A program made the translations under genes and the position numbers. A stretch of 64,000 nucleotides of DNA, taken from the NCBI RefSeq assembly GCF_000972845.2, contig NC_040021.1, positions 7,297,291 through 7,361,290 of the forward strand, in the 5' to 3' direction. The number at the start of each line of letters is the position of its first letter. Position 1 is the stretch's first letter. The notes under the pieces are model-generated. The model saw only the letters and a list, made by a program, of their open reading frames with translations. It was not told the origin of the DNA and did not search any database. The stretch is from Larimichthys crocea (lineage: Eukaryota; Chordata; Actinopteri; Sciaenidae). Below are positions 12,481-25,600 of this stretch, in pieces.

Positions 12481-15400
12481 ATTAACAACTCAACTTAACT
12501 TGAAATGTGTTTCTCTGCGCGTGAAATCAGTTCATTTAACCGCTAGTTTAATTCACGCCTCATATAAACTGCCGTTGGTGGCAGTTATTCAGTCAGCGGT
12601 AATGTGCGTGTGTATTATCGAGCAGGCCTTCAGAGGGGGGTAACGTAACGTTAACGTCAGCGGCTATAAAGAAAGTCTGGCTTCCAGTCACTGTTTTCTG
12701 AGCTCGCTGATAGGGCTCAGGTGAGATAAAACCAGGTGGAAAGTGTTTAAATCCAACGACAGGAGACATTTGTAACCCAGCGTTTTGCGGTGTAAGTAGT
12801 TAGCCTGGAGCTAACGGCCGCGGCTGTAACGTCAACTGTCAAAACACCGAGGATGACCCGTGAAATTGTCTGGCACCGCCAGCCTGTGAAGTTTAGACGC
12901 ATAAAAACACTCAGCAGGTTTTTATGCGTCTTATAACTTATACTTTACAACGAGCACACCTCTGATGTTATTATATCTGCTGACACAGACTGTTGTTTTC
13001 TCTAACTGTCAACATAAAACAGTTAACTGGTGGTCAGATGAAACACAGTAAAAACAGTCTCTGTGACCAATAAAGTAAAGGAGGCTCACTTAAAAAAATA
13101 CTGCACAGCTTTCATCAGTTATTACAATGATTATAATAACATTAGCTTCATTTATAATAGATTTTAAAACAGTTTATAAAGTGTTATGATAGACGACCAA
13201 ACAAAAGCAAGATAAAAAAATAAGATTTAAGAACATGGTAATGGAAATAGCCCTTTTAAAAATAAACATAACAATATAAAGCAGCATCACTGAATAAATA
13301 AGGTAAAGATACAGTACAAGACAACATCACATTTTTATGTAAGTCTATAAAAATATGATTTAGAGTAGACAAGTTAAAATCAGTGTAAGGTGACGTCATT
13401 TATAACCAGTAAGATATTTCTTCAGATCTGTAATAGGATCAGTATTAAACATGTTTTTTCACTGCTGGTCATTTTTGACTCTGTTAGAGAACAATCACAA
13501 TCATAAATTAAGTAACTCATTTTAAATTTCCCTCCTCCAATTAATCAATAATGAATCACTGACATTTTTGGGCTATAAGGTGAGAAATGTATTAATTAAA
13601 TTTTTTTTAATGATAATATTCTCTTAATATATATATATTTTTAACTTTTTGTTGTTGCATCACTGTCAACTGTGTGTGTGAATGTATATGTACATGTATG
13701 TACATATACAAAGATGCCATGTATTCCCATTCGGACTCTTACAACTTATCCATGTGAGTGTTCAGTTATCTCTATAAGTATATCATGCTTTATTTATCAA
13801 TAATATAATATTATTACATTTTGTATTACTTATACTAATCTGCAAAGTAGGTAGTAACCAAAACTGTCAATAAAATGTTTATTTCCCTCTGTAATCTAGA
13901 GGAGTAGAAGTATGAAGTAGCTTAAAATAATATTCCGACTCCCACAACTTATCTATGAGTATATCGTGCTTTACGTCATCATACACCGACCAGCCACTTC
14001 ATTAGGCAACTCTGACATAAATCCAGCTTTTATGAAGCTATCAGAGGTATTAATTTAACTATTATGTTCATTATGGAAGTCATAGTGGGTGATAATATTC
14101 TGGCCACCCCATTTACATACATGAGAGGGTCATAATATTATTATCATTATATCTCAGTATAACGCACAGCACCGACTACAACCTCAATAATCAAGATCAT
14201 AGTTAAATTAAAGTGTCAACAAGATCTGAAACATTATGAGCTTGATAAAAGTTTAATTTATGTCAGAGTTGTTGTATTGGATCACATTGTTTGTGCAAGT
14301 CTACCTAATGAAGTGGCCGGTTGGTAACAGGTAGTTAGAGGTTTGGTTCTTGTGCCCACTGTGTTCATTTACTGTCCTCATCAGGGTTGCAGGTGACAGT
14401 CCCAGTCCAGTCCCATCTGATTGAGAGGTGGGTACACCATGGACATGGTTGAAAAACACAATAAAGTGGAGCTGTTCTTCATGTGCACAGATGTTTCTGC
14501 CATCTGTTAGTACTGTAGTGTAGAAGCAGTGTGGCCTTAACAAGGTTCAAGGTTTAGCTTTATTGTACAGAATAAAAACATTATCAGAGTAAGATGAAGG
14601 TTATGGTGCAAAGAAAAGAAAGTGTTTTGCTGTTGCTGATATTTTATCACATACTTTCTTGTGATAGCAACTGTTATTAAAACTGTTCAACACATTTAGA
14701 GTTACAACAAACGATTATTCTTATTATTTCCACGATTAATTGTTTGGTCCATAAGATATCAAAAAATAAATGAACATGACATTTTATTTTTTACTTTTAC
14801 AATTTATTATTACAACATTTTATTATTACAACATTTATTATAACAACTTGTACTATAATAAGGAAACAGATGTGCTGGGGAATGTTCTGGAAATAGTGTC
14901 TGTCTGTTGGGAAAGTCCAGGTTTAGAGTTACACTCTTACATTCAAGTCTAATCATACATTTTGTTATAAATCACTGACACCAAACTCGTGGTCTGTAGA
15001 AATAATAACTGTCGTTACAGACAAACTGCGAGTCAGCTGTAGGTGTTTAAGCCAAGCCAGGCAGGTGTTGTCTGTAGGCAGTCCAACAGTCCTTCATTGA
15101 CTTTGATTTTTCAGTTTTAACGTACAGATTACTCAGAGTAGATTTGTGGGTTTAAAGGACGCTGTGTGTTATTCAACCACCAGAAGACCGGCAGGACCGG
15201 TACCTTTATCAGCCATAACCAAATGAGCAGCATTTGCCTGGTGGACAGTGTTACCTCTTGTTCATGTTGGATGTTTCCTTATCGGTCGTTGTGATGAATC
15301 ACAGCTGTTATATACACCTGCTGGTGATCTCAGCTGCCTTTGTGGACCGTGGTGGGTCGCAGCATGTCAGACCTGGGCTAAAAGGATTAACCGGAGGAGA

Positions 15401-15614
15401 GATTAATGGCCTAGCAGGTTTACTAGTGACTGGCTGCTAGTTTATCTATGGTGTTTCTCTTTGTAACCTTGTGGAGGCGCTCTTGAGCAGGACATCGAAC
15501 CATTCTGTAACTATCCAATAGAAACACAGGTTTGGAGGGAGTTATGTTTGATACAGATGTCATTAATGACCAGTAAAGTTACTCAGATGTGTGATTCTGG
15601 TCTCTGTCTCCAGG
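12481..15614 (+). other. Intron in the mapre3 5' UTR
   Basis: No coding exon is recognisable. The region is AT-rich and holds a small inverted-repeat element at 13984-14325. A probable second non-coding exon lies at 15615-15680, between acceptor ctccag and donor gtgagtt. Confidence 0.6.
13984..14325. mobile_element. Short non-autonomous DNA element with terminal inverted repeats
   Basis: The left end reads CCGACCAGCCACTTCATTAGG and the right end, reverse-complemented, CCAACCGGCCACTTCATTAGG. A second inner inverted pair (aactctgacataaat / atttatgtcagagtt) supports a fold-back structure of about 340 bp without coding capacity. This type of terminus is common in fish miniature transposons. The target duplication was not resolved, so the superfamily is left open. 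Confidence 0.75.
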
Positions 15615-15779
15615 TCTTTCTGTAAGGTGGTCCACCACAACCACATTTGAACAGTTCACACCCAACTCACACCCAGCACAGGTGAGTTAAGTGTCTGTGT
15701 TTTTATACTATTTCTTGTAGGTATATATGATATGTATGTTCAACTGTTGCATCTGTGTGTGTGTTTGTGAAGCAGGAGG

Positions 15780-15902
15780 ATGGCGGTGAATGTCTACTCC
15801 ACCTCTATGACCATAGAGAACCTGAGTCGTCATGACATGTTGGCATGGGTAAACGACTCTCTACAGCTCACCTACACAAAGATCGAGCAGCTCGGCTCAG
15901 GT

Positions 15903-15955
<53 letters not shown>

Positions 15956-18900
15956 TTTAAAAAAAAAAATCAAAATGTTTCTGAAGCTGGAAAAGACAAT
16001 ATAAATATGTGAATGTTTCCTTAGGTGCTGCTTACTGTCAGTTCATGGACATGCTGTTTCCAGGCTGCATATTGTTGAAGAAAGTGAAGTTTAATGCTAA
16101 ACTGGAGCACGAATACATACACAATTTCAAGGTCTTACAGGCTGCATTCAAGAGGATGAATGTGGACAAGGTGAGAGCACTCACTCACACACACACACAC
16201 ACACATTCTGACTAGACTTAATACAAAACTCTTCACTAGAAGATTAGAATTACTATCCAAAGACAAAAAATGCTCTCCGCTCAGAGACACCTCTAACAGA
16301 GCTAACAGAAGTACAGTTGAGAGAATCTAATTTCTTTACTGAGAATCTGCTTTTAATAGCAAAGAAAACAATGACAGCTTCCTGGTTGAAGCCACAGCCC
16401 CAAAGCACAACAGGATGGAGAGACGGGGTAAAAATATCTTTATCATGGAGATTACAGATTAAAACAGTTTACTGACAGATGGTCATCATTTACAGACAGT
16501 AGCAGAACTCTAATAACCTCTTGTTTTCTTTGTGTTAATGTAATTATTTCAATGTGTCAATGCTGCATGTTACTCAGATTTAAGTTTCACGAAAAGTCCT
16601 ATCCTACCTATGACAGTGTTCAGAGAGGACTTGATGTATTTTTGTCATTTTATGTGTTTAGTAAAAAAATATGTTGTAATTACATGGTCAGCATCTAAAA
16701 GTTGGCCACTGGGATGCCCCAAAATAAAGTTTGTAATACTCATGTTATTCTTAAATTTCATACAGAGATCCTTTGATCTCACGCCATGTTGAACTGTTTT
16801 TTCTGGCATTTCAGGGATTAGCAATTGTTTTAGATCCCTACACAGGGGTTGTCTCTCCTGTTATACAGACCACAGCGGTTCTGTTAAAATCCTTCACCTC
16901 TTTATCTTTCTCTCTCTGTCTCCTTCTGTCTCTCTCAGATCATCCCTGTGGAGAGGCTGGTGAAGGGGAAATTCCAGGACAACTTTGAGTTCCTCCAGTG
17001 GTTTAAGAAGTTTTTTGACGCCAACTACGACGGCAAAGAATACGACCCTGTACTGATACGGCAGGGCCAGGAGGGAACGCCGCCTCCACCCAACCCAGGT
17101 ACAATACTCACTTCCACTTGTGTGTTTGTGTTTCTGACACAATCAGCTGTGTGTGAACTCGGAAGCTTCATTTCATTGCTCTCACCTCTTCATGCAACCA
17201 CATCCCCACCTCTAACTCAGGTGAACCCATTCTCCACAAACCTAAAAGACCCACTCGCCCAGGTAACATCCTCAGCATGTGTGTGTGCTTGTCAATGCTT
17301 TCAGCGTGTCTCACCTTCATTAAACTGTGAGCTGCTTGGTTTATGGATTGGTCTCTTCTGGCTGGTTGTGGGCGGCGTCACAGGCTCTCATTTTATCTTC
17401 TGGACATCGACTATCCAAAAGCGTTCTGGCACACTTTATAAGATATCCTGCTTTTTGTTATATGTTGCTGGTCAGAGTCAGTCGATAAAAATGTGGATTT
17501 GCTGTATCTAAGTGTGGCAAAAAAAGAAAATGGGCAACAAAAACTATCATCAGCTCTCTCAAGCAGAAGTGCAGTGTCACTGTCGAGGTTTTTGTTTCAA
17601 ACTGTGGTGTTTGTAACAGTACACTACACAAACGCTGCTAGCAGTGATGGGAAGTTTTGCAGTAAATGAGCTAAAACCTGCAAAAACGCTAGAATTGTTC
17701 TATTTATTAAATGAAAGCACACTGCAAAGACATCCTACTGAGGATGAATCTGTGTGTGTGTTTGTGCATGTGTGTGTTTTCTCTTGTACTTCCATCTTTA
17801 AAAAACAGACTGAGGAAACACGAGAGGCAGTCTTCTCTTGAAGGTGCTCATTGATGGTTAGGACTTTAAGACTTTAGGTCTAGAAGTCAGTTTAGCGTGG
17901 TTCTCTTTTTTTTGACCAACTTGTCAATAAAAGCTAAAAAAAAAAGTTTGCTTGCTGCTTGTTGAAGCCATTTATTAAAAGGGAGTAGAATTTTTGAACA
18001 TATGATTTAAAACAAACTAGTTTGTTTATTTCATAAACAAAAGTCATATTTGTTTAACTTAGTATCACTCATATTTTCCTCATGGTCATCCATCCCCCAC
18101 CTACAGCGGCTCTATGCCCAAACATAAAGCATACAGCAATAGCTCCTTCATCTGTATCTACATTGTATCTGTTCAGCCACCATACTTCTGACAGTACTCA
18201 CAGCTAAATATTCAAACATGTATTTACACACTAAAGGAATAAAAAGAGAGAAAAGCACGAGTTATTACAAGCCCAGTGTAGACAGCTGATTTGGTCTCAC
18301 ACAGGTAAAAAACAAATGATGAAAACAACACTGCGTCCACCAAACCGTGTGTAGATGTATAAACGTGTGTTTCTGTCTTCCAGGCCCCATGAGAACTTCT
18401 CCCACAGTGCCGAAGACTGTTCCCACTCCCCAGAGGCAGATCACAACAGCAACCCGCAGGAGCGCTCAAATGACCCGCAATGGAGGAGACGCTGAGCTCA
18501 TCGAGCTCAACCAGCAGGTACTGCTGCAGTGACGCTGTTGTTTCTCAGAGCCCAAACCCACCAGGGTACCCCCGTCCCTGTGCAGGTCTCACATTAAATG
18601 GCACCATTAAAGGCACCCTTCAATGTTCGTGAAAGTGTTGGTGGTTTGGAAGATTCTCAACATTGCACTGTGGGCCTGTGTTTTGGCACAAGTAGTGAGA
18701 ATATCAAATGAGTCCTGGACGGCCCAACACTGCTCTCTCATAATGCAAGAAGGTCACTTTGCCTGACAAGTTGACTCTTTTTTCAGATGTTCCTACATTT
18801 ATTCATACTGTACTCTCCATAGTTTCTATTGTAGGTATATTAATTCACTTTTTGTACTGTGTTTGCTCGTAGCTGCTGGATCTGAAGCTGACTGTAGAGG

Positions 18901-19658
18901 GACTGGAGAAGGAGAGGGACTTCTACTTCGGAAAGCTGAGAGACATCGAGCTCATCTGCCAGGAAAATGAAAATGATAACAACCCAGCCCTCAGCAAAAT
19001 TATGGATACACTGTACGCCACAGAGGTAAATACAGTTAACATGCCTTTAATAGCAGCACACATATATGAGTGTGTGTCTGTAAACTTCACACTTAGTCTA
19101 ATTAATGACATCACCTAGTGTCGTAAGATCATTTTTGTCATGATTTGGCCCTATATAATAAATAAAATTGAATAGAATACATTTTATATTACGTCTAATA
19201 ATCCCTCCAGTCAAATCGTAACAGAGGTTCTCTCATAATGCTTTCCATATAGAGCAGCTCAGAAAGTCAGAAACATTTAAAGTGACTGAAAGCAGCCTCT
19301 TTAATCATCATAATACAACACTCATACACCAATCCAACCACAATAAGAAATCACCTGGAAGGCTTGTGCTGCTCGACATCATTTAAAAGGCAATATAACC
19401 TACAGGTACCGGTAGAGGGGGTCACATGGCAAAGAAATCTGCTTTCTTCAGGAGAAATCTAGTCGGGGAAATCAGGTTTCTCAAATACACGCCTCTGACT
19501 ATTGAAGCCTGGCTTCCTGTTTGCATGACTTTTATTCTTGATCTATCACAACATTTTGCAGCGTTTCTGACCTCAGCCTCTTTTTCCAGGAGGGATTTGC
19601 ACCACCAGATGATGACGAGATTGACGAAGGGGCACGGGGAGACCAGGACGAGTTCTGA
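15780..19658 (+). CDS. mapre3: Microtubule-associated protein RP/EB family member 3 (EB3)
   Basis: Coding exons: 15780-15900, 16025-16170, 16939-17098, 17221-17262, 18384-18517, 18873-19025 and 19590-19658 (TGA). Phases agree and give 274 residues, against about 281 in mammals. The start is the first ATG of the exon at 15776 (MAVNVYSTS). The N-terminal calponin-homology domain, roughly residues 15-115, carries [13 protein letters not shown] and [11 protein letters not shown]; it binds growing microtubule ends. A variable linker includes a 14-codon microexon (17221-17262). The EB-homology coiled coil has [14 protein letters not shown], which dimerises and recruits SxIP proteins. The acidic tail ends DQDEF, with phenylalanine where EB1 and EB3 usually have tyrosine. 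It lies between dpysl5 and tmem214 as in human. The identity is EB3 rather than EB1 by context and tail. Confidence 0.96.
15905..15951. repeat. (AC)n microsatellite beside a splice donor
   Basis: About 23 AC units start four bases inside the intron after the first coding exon of mapre3, directly next to the gtaaac donor. Confidence 0.95.
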
Positions 19659-21130
19659 ACTCCTTCTTCAACCCCTAACCCCCAACTCACACTCTTTAAC
19701 CTCCCTGATCATCGTCATAATCCCCCTCTTTTTCCCCAGAACCCCCCACCCCCGTCATAATCCCCCTCTTTTTCCCCCTTTTTAATTTATTTTCCCACTT
19801 CACTTCTCCCAACCTGTCTGTGTCTGTTCATATTCATGACGACTTTGTTGCACAGGCTAGCTTCCCAAACTCGTACTAGTAAAGGACACTTAATCCAGAC
19901 CTGTCTGGGTCGAGGCCCCGGCAGCCTGACTTGGCTTACTCGACTTATTCTAACCTGTTACCAGAGAGGACAGCTGCACCGCAGAGCTAGTCTGTCGAAG
20001 GTTTAAGGTTAATAGCATTGAGATTATAGGAATCCAGCACTGACAGTCCAGAGCCAACACTGCTATCAATCTATCTGTCTTCAGAGGCAGGTCTTTTTTC
20101 TCTCACCGTGCACTTTGATTGGTGAACACACACATATGCGTCAGGGTTCACGCTTTCTACTTTATATATAAAAAAAAAAACATGCAATGTTTTCCACACA
20201 ATGTGACCAGTTTTAGCTTATATTGGCTGTAAATTTTACAAAGTGAGATTATAAATGGCTTTAAGCTCATTTGGAGAGAGGCCTGCACATATATTTTGAA
20301 CATATGATGACACATGTGAACGTACATTTAGCCCGCAGACATATCACAGACTTGTACATGCATAAAAAAGTCATCATTCCAAGAGTACGCTCTTATTCGT
20401 CAAGTTGTCCCACCAGAGAGGGTTTGCTCATGAAACTGTTTAACCCGCTTCTTTATGAGACAGCATTATATTTATGTTTTTATTTATTGACCTTTTTTTT
20501 TTATCTGCTCTATACAGTTTCTGAAAAAAACTAAATGTGTTTTGGATTTGAGAAAATTGAAGGTCTTTGCACTAAATGTAGCGAAACAAAACGGACTTTA
20601 ATGATCCAAAATGCCAACATGCAGTGACTGGCTGTAGCCAGAGAGATACAGGAAGATGCTATTTTATATTTTGTAGATTTATTTTATAGAGGTTTTTTTT
20701 TTTTTTGCATTGAATTTCCTCAGTGGCCAAGTCAGGGGTGTCAGTGTAAAAGTTATTTATCAGACAGATGTCAGAATTCTATGAATGAACAAATGTTTAA
20801 AAAACAAAAACAGACAGGCACTACTAAATACTAATGTTTGACTGTTTTAATTGAGTTAAACATTGTAGCTGCTATCGTTACTTTTCTGTTGCTATTTAAC
20901 TTGAGTTTTGTTGCAAAGCGTTAAAACGCCACAGTGGCTGCCAAGGCACTATGGGTGTGGTTTATTGTGATCGACAGCCAGGCTGAGTGTGATTGACAGT
21001 AGTTAGATCAGTCCGAGAGAACAGAAACATTAAACCCTCTCTCCCCATTTGTTATCACGACGGCCGTGTGATAAACTTACATCATTTGGAGTTACTGCTG
21101 GAATGAAATAAAGCTCTGAGGTTCAAGAAA
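19659..21130 (+). other. mapre3 3' UTR
   Basis: Non-coding sequence after the stop, with a 25-bp direct duplication (19713-19737 and 19753-19777) and a good AATAAA at 21107-21112. From there to about 22.4 kb only AT-rich intergenic DNA and scattered repeat-like sequence are visible. Confidence 0.6.
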
Positions 21131-22374
21131 AGTAACAAACCTTGTCTTTGTGTGGTATCTTATTCCCCAGGCAAACTGTCTGATGTTAAGTCTTGCCATC
21201 GTGTTGGCAAGAAATCATTTGAAAAACTATTTTGAGACAAAGAGAGAGGTCTGTTACTTAAGACACACAATTACAATGGACCCAGTAGGACGTCCGCTGT
21301 GGTTAAGCTTCCACTTAGATCAAATGAACAAGGTCTTGAGAGAGATCCAGGAGGTTTGTGCCAAAAGCTAAGTGACTCATTTGAGCGACACTAAGTGTCT
21401 CTTTCGGGAGACACTGCAGCCAAAACTCACCGTCTGTTCCACCGACGGCAGCCAGACATAAAACTGCAGCAGGCCCGAGGTTTAACAGGACCTGGCACTT
21501 GTCAGGGAGAGCTTACAGGGATGAGACGATTTGTAGTGCAAGTGTTTTAAAGTAACTTCACTTCACAGCCAAGGAGGTTACCGCTAAAACCCATCTCCAG
21601 ATTAGTCATTTCGTGGCCATTGTAGTTTCTCCTTTCACACTAGCAAGTAGTGGGTGAGGCGACTACGCCAATTGGACTGTCAGCAGTAATATATTTGGGG
21701 ATTTTTAAAAAAATTACTTAACAATGATGATAATTCAGACTTTTTTTGGTCAATCGGATAATAAATTAATCAACTAAAGTTTTCAGCCTAATAGATTTGG
21801 CTGTGAAGATATGTTACGTTTTGACTTTACTGATAAATGTTGGTTAAACTGACCACAGTTCAAATAAAATGCAAAGCAACCGCCATTTTTAAGTGTACTT
21901 TTGGACAAAACTGATTCATATTTCACGTCACTGTGCTCTGTATAAGCATATACATGTTAAATATTAACACAGATGAAACTTACATTCATTATAATTACTT
22001 TAAGTCAGCTATATATATATTTTCAAACTTTATTGAAAGAACAAACAAACAAATAAAGAATTCAGTCATACTAGTTCACATTGTACAATAGTAACATAGC
22101 ACCAGCATAGTTACATGATAGTATAGTGAGGATCAAAAGGGGAAATATAGTTTCTAAACAGTACTTGTTTGTTTTACTGGTTTGCAAGTACTTTTTTTTT
22201 TAAAGAAAATGATAATAAAGCATGTTCTATTTAATTATAAACTTTGTCCTAATTCTGTCCTGGTTTTTAACTATTTAATAATAAAAAAAGCATCAACATC
22301 ATAAAAAACACTTAAGGTCATGAAAATTAATTGAGATTTAGCAATTCAATGACGCATCCACCTCATTTATTTAA

Positions 22375-22435
22375 AAGTATCGATATCGGTATCGGCGATA
22401 CTGGCCCGTATTTACTTGGTATCGGTACCAAAATA
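22375..22435. repeat. gtatcggtatcggcgata-type repeat just upstream of tmem214
   Basis: A short stretch with reiterated tatcgg/atcggtac motifs, different from its surroundings and of a kind seen repeatedly in fish genomes as old transposon sequence. It abuts the CpG-rich promoter. Confidence 0.35.
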
Positions 22436-22494
22436 TACAGTAACATTTTAGATTTTTTTTTTTAATTAAAAACTTGTACGGACTTGTCGCAGCT

Positions 22495-22675
22495 CGCGCA
22501 CATTAGTCAAACTAACTAACGGTCTGAACGCGTCACTCGTGACGTCATGCCGGCAAAGAGACGTGGCACGCGGACGGTTAAATGCTCGAGAGCAGTTGAG
22601 CGAGCGTCCCGTCGTTCAGTTTCATTCAGCTGGGAGGACGTAGACACACATACCCATCCGGACTAAAAAAGAGAC
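22495..22675 (+). promoter_or_regulatory. tmem214 promoter with CRE and UPRE-like sites
   Basis: CpG-rich DNA directly before the tmem214 start codon. It contains the palindromic CRE TGACGTCA at 22540-22547 and an ACGTGGC core at 22561-22567 that resembles an XBP1/ATF6 site. No TATA box is seen. Both sites lie within about 140 bp of the ATG, so they probably flank the transcription start. Confidence 0.6.
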
Positions 22676-25600
22676 ATGGCTTCAAATAACGGATCAGTCG
22701 GCAAGTGGGAGGTAGTGAAAAAGGGGAAGAAGAATAATAGCAACGGCACCGGAGGAGGGAAGAACCCGGCGGACAAGAAGCCCGGCGGCGGCGGCGGGGG
22801 GCGGAAAGCCCTGGGCGAATCCAACCAACCGTCCAGACGTGAGTGAACATGGCCCTGTTTAAACTGCTCCGTGACCCACTTACCTCAGCGCTAAAGTTCA
22901 AATGAAAGCAAAGGGATGGAGCTACCGCCGGCTGCTTTTTTATTTATTTATTTTTTACGAACTAAACTTATCTTATTTAACATTTTCACGTTTTGTGCGT
23001 CTTTAACGGCTGAACTGGAAATGACGACGGCTCCTAACTGTCAACTGTAGCATACGTTAGCACCGAGCTACTTCCTACTACATACGCTGTGTTATTTTGC
23101 TGTTGTCAGTTCACGGCTATACTCTCACATACTCTCCTATACTCCACCTTATCTGCTCGATGCGTGCTGTTTTTAAAACAACAGCTTTTAACTGATGACT
23201 AGCTTCTTTCTTTTTTTTTTTTTCTGGGCAGTTGCTAGTCAGTTAGCATGCTTAGCAGTGTGTCAACACAGTCAACGTCATCACTGAGGAGCTGAAGCAT
23301 GTGCTAACAGCTTTTATGACCTTTGTCTTTGTTCCGCTGTCACATTTCTTTTTAAATGCATCATTATTACACTGTAGCGGGACCCTATAATGTTAAATGT
23401 AAGGCTAATTAATCAGCCATGTGCTTATTATTTCCACTACACACAGACAGCTGTCACTGTTCTGACTTAAATACATGTTCTGTGTTTTTATTCAAAGACA
23501 ATATTTAGTATTTTCTAATGAAAAGAACAGACCGAACATTTAATTATCCATACTAACAAACAACTTATTGTCTGTGTAAAGACAGCCTGATATAATTTAT
23601 TCCTCCACTGTCATCCAAACACTAATAAAAAACATACTGTGGCACTGGATGATGTTTTGCTTCATTATGCTACAACATGAGACATTTACTAGACTCATAA
23701 AGAGAAAGAAAAGATTAGTACTCCTCAAACTATTTTCTTATTTGAGTAACACCAATCCCCAGCTGTTTTTTTTTTTAAATATTAAAGTCTATGTTTGTGA
23801 CTTATTCTCCTGATCCGCACTTCTAATATTTCTCCATCAGAGCCACAATTTCATTGTTTTTGCTGTCGCACTTCACCTCATAATTAATCATGAATCTATG
23901 CCTGCTACATGTATGACCACTGATATTGAAACCAAATATTATAAGACATGCAAAACCCATGTTAACTGCGTCGTATTTTGGCAGTATGTGTTTTTACGTT
24001 AATTTATTTAATTTAAAAAAATGTATTCAGAGATTCCTCCACGTACCACCCTTAGAAAGTTAGCGTGCCACTAATGGTAATTGCACCATAGTTTGAGAAC
24101 CAGTGCCCTAAGAACCTGTCAGAGAAATCATTCGAGCTGAGTAAGTTGAAGTACTTTTATACAGTAAAACAGCCGTAATCAAACAATATGTAAACAGGTA
24201 GGTGACAAAGGTGGGGGAAGGTACTGTAGGTAGGTAACAAAGAGGAATTTGCATTACGACCTGAAGTCTAACAAACAAAAGTCAGGACACATGGCATGTC
24301 ACAAGATCACGGCATGAACAGCAAGGGGGAGGGAGTTGTTTCTATCACTCGATTGCTTGATTAGCAACTCTGTGCTACATGTATTTCGTTGATCGAGGGA
24401 CCAAACCAGTAGGGCCCTCGCTTATTTATGAAGTTTCCACTACACTAAATGTGTATTTTCTTCATCAAACTGCAGCAGGTTAATCTGCACATGCAAAACA
24501 TCACAGTAACTAGTCTGACTGTTTACTCTGTGAGGACTCTTTACATGCCCAACCTAGTAGAACAAAATTACAGACCTGGGATGTATTGTGTGGCTTTATT
24601 TTCAGTATATTTTACATTCAGTAACCACAGCAGCAGCTACCACACCCTCTCCACAGGTATGGCTGTGACAGAGAAGATTAGATCTTGCTCTGCCACTGCT
24701 GTTTGTTTATGCTCCAGTTTTATCAGCGAACCAGCTCGTCCAAAGTCTGTCTGACTGGTCACAGTGACTGTCAGTGATGAATCGGTTTTATCTTTTTTTG
24801 TATATAAACTCTCTAACCACTGAAATATGTGAAGTATTTCACCTACACTGTGATTTAGACAACAGAACCTCTGGCTTTTATACTTTTATAAATCATGAGA
24901 CCGTTACTGTTGATCTTTGTGGTTTTGGCATATTCAAAAGATTCAAATCCTCCAGCTTTGAGTTCAGCTTGAGGCTTTTGTATCTGTTTGTGCAGGCTTT
25001 GTGGGTTGAGTGTCTTCACAAGGCAACACCAGAAAGAAGAAATGTTTCTTATGTAATGTCTGATTTTAGCTTGAACAGTTTTTAAAAGCGGTGACTAGAC
25101 TTTATCTTTATAAGTGAGCCAACATCTTCCCAAATCGCTTAATCGGATAAAAAAGGAGCCTTAAATCTAGTTCATGATGTCAGTGTTTATGAAATCTGTG
25201 ACCGCACAGAGACTGCGTCCATTTTTATTTTAATCAAGTTATCTTATTAAGTTAATATGTCGGGTCCAACATGTTAGTTGGTTGATTTACATGCCACATT
25301 TGAAGGTACCTCAAAGTTGGAAATCCCACTGACATTAGTTGTGTTTCCATCCCGATGATCGCAAATTTGAACCAAGAGAGTATTATACACAGAGAAAGAA
25401 ACGTGATCAGGTAACCAAGACGTGCTCTGCTGCAGTCTGTTCTGTGTTATTGAGAAGTGTATGAGCACTGTGTGGTTTGCTCTGTATCTATATGTGAAGC
25501 ATCCCTGTCAGCTTTTCTTCTGCTAGTGTGAGAATCTAAAAGTCCACCCACTGTAAAGACCATGTTGGGTACGTCCACTCCGATTACACCCCAACACAAC

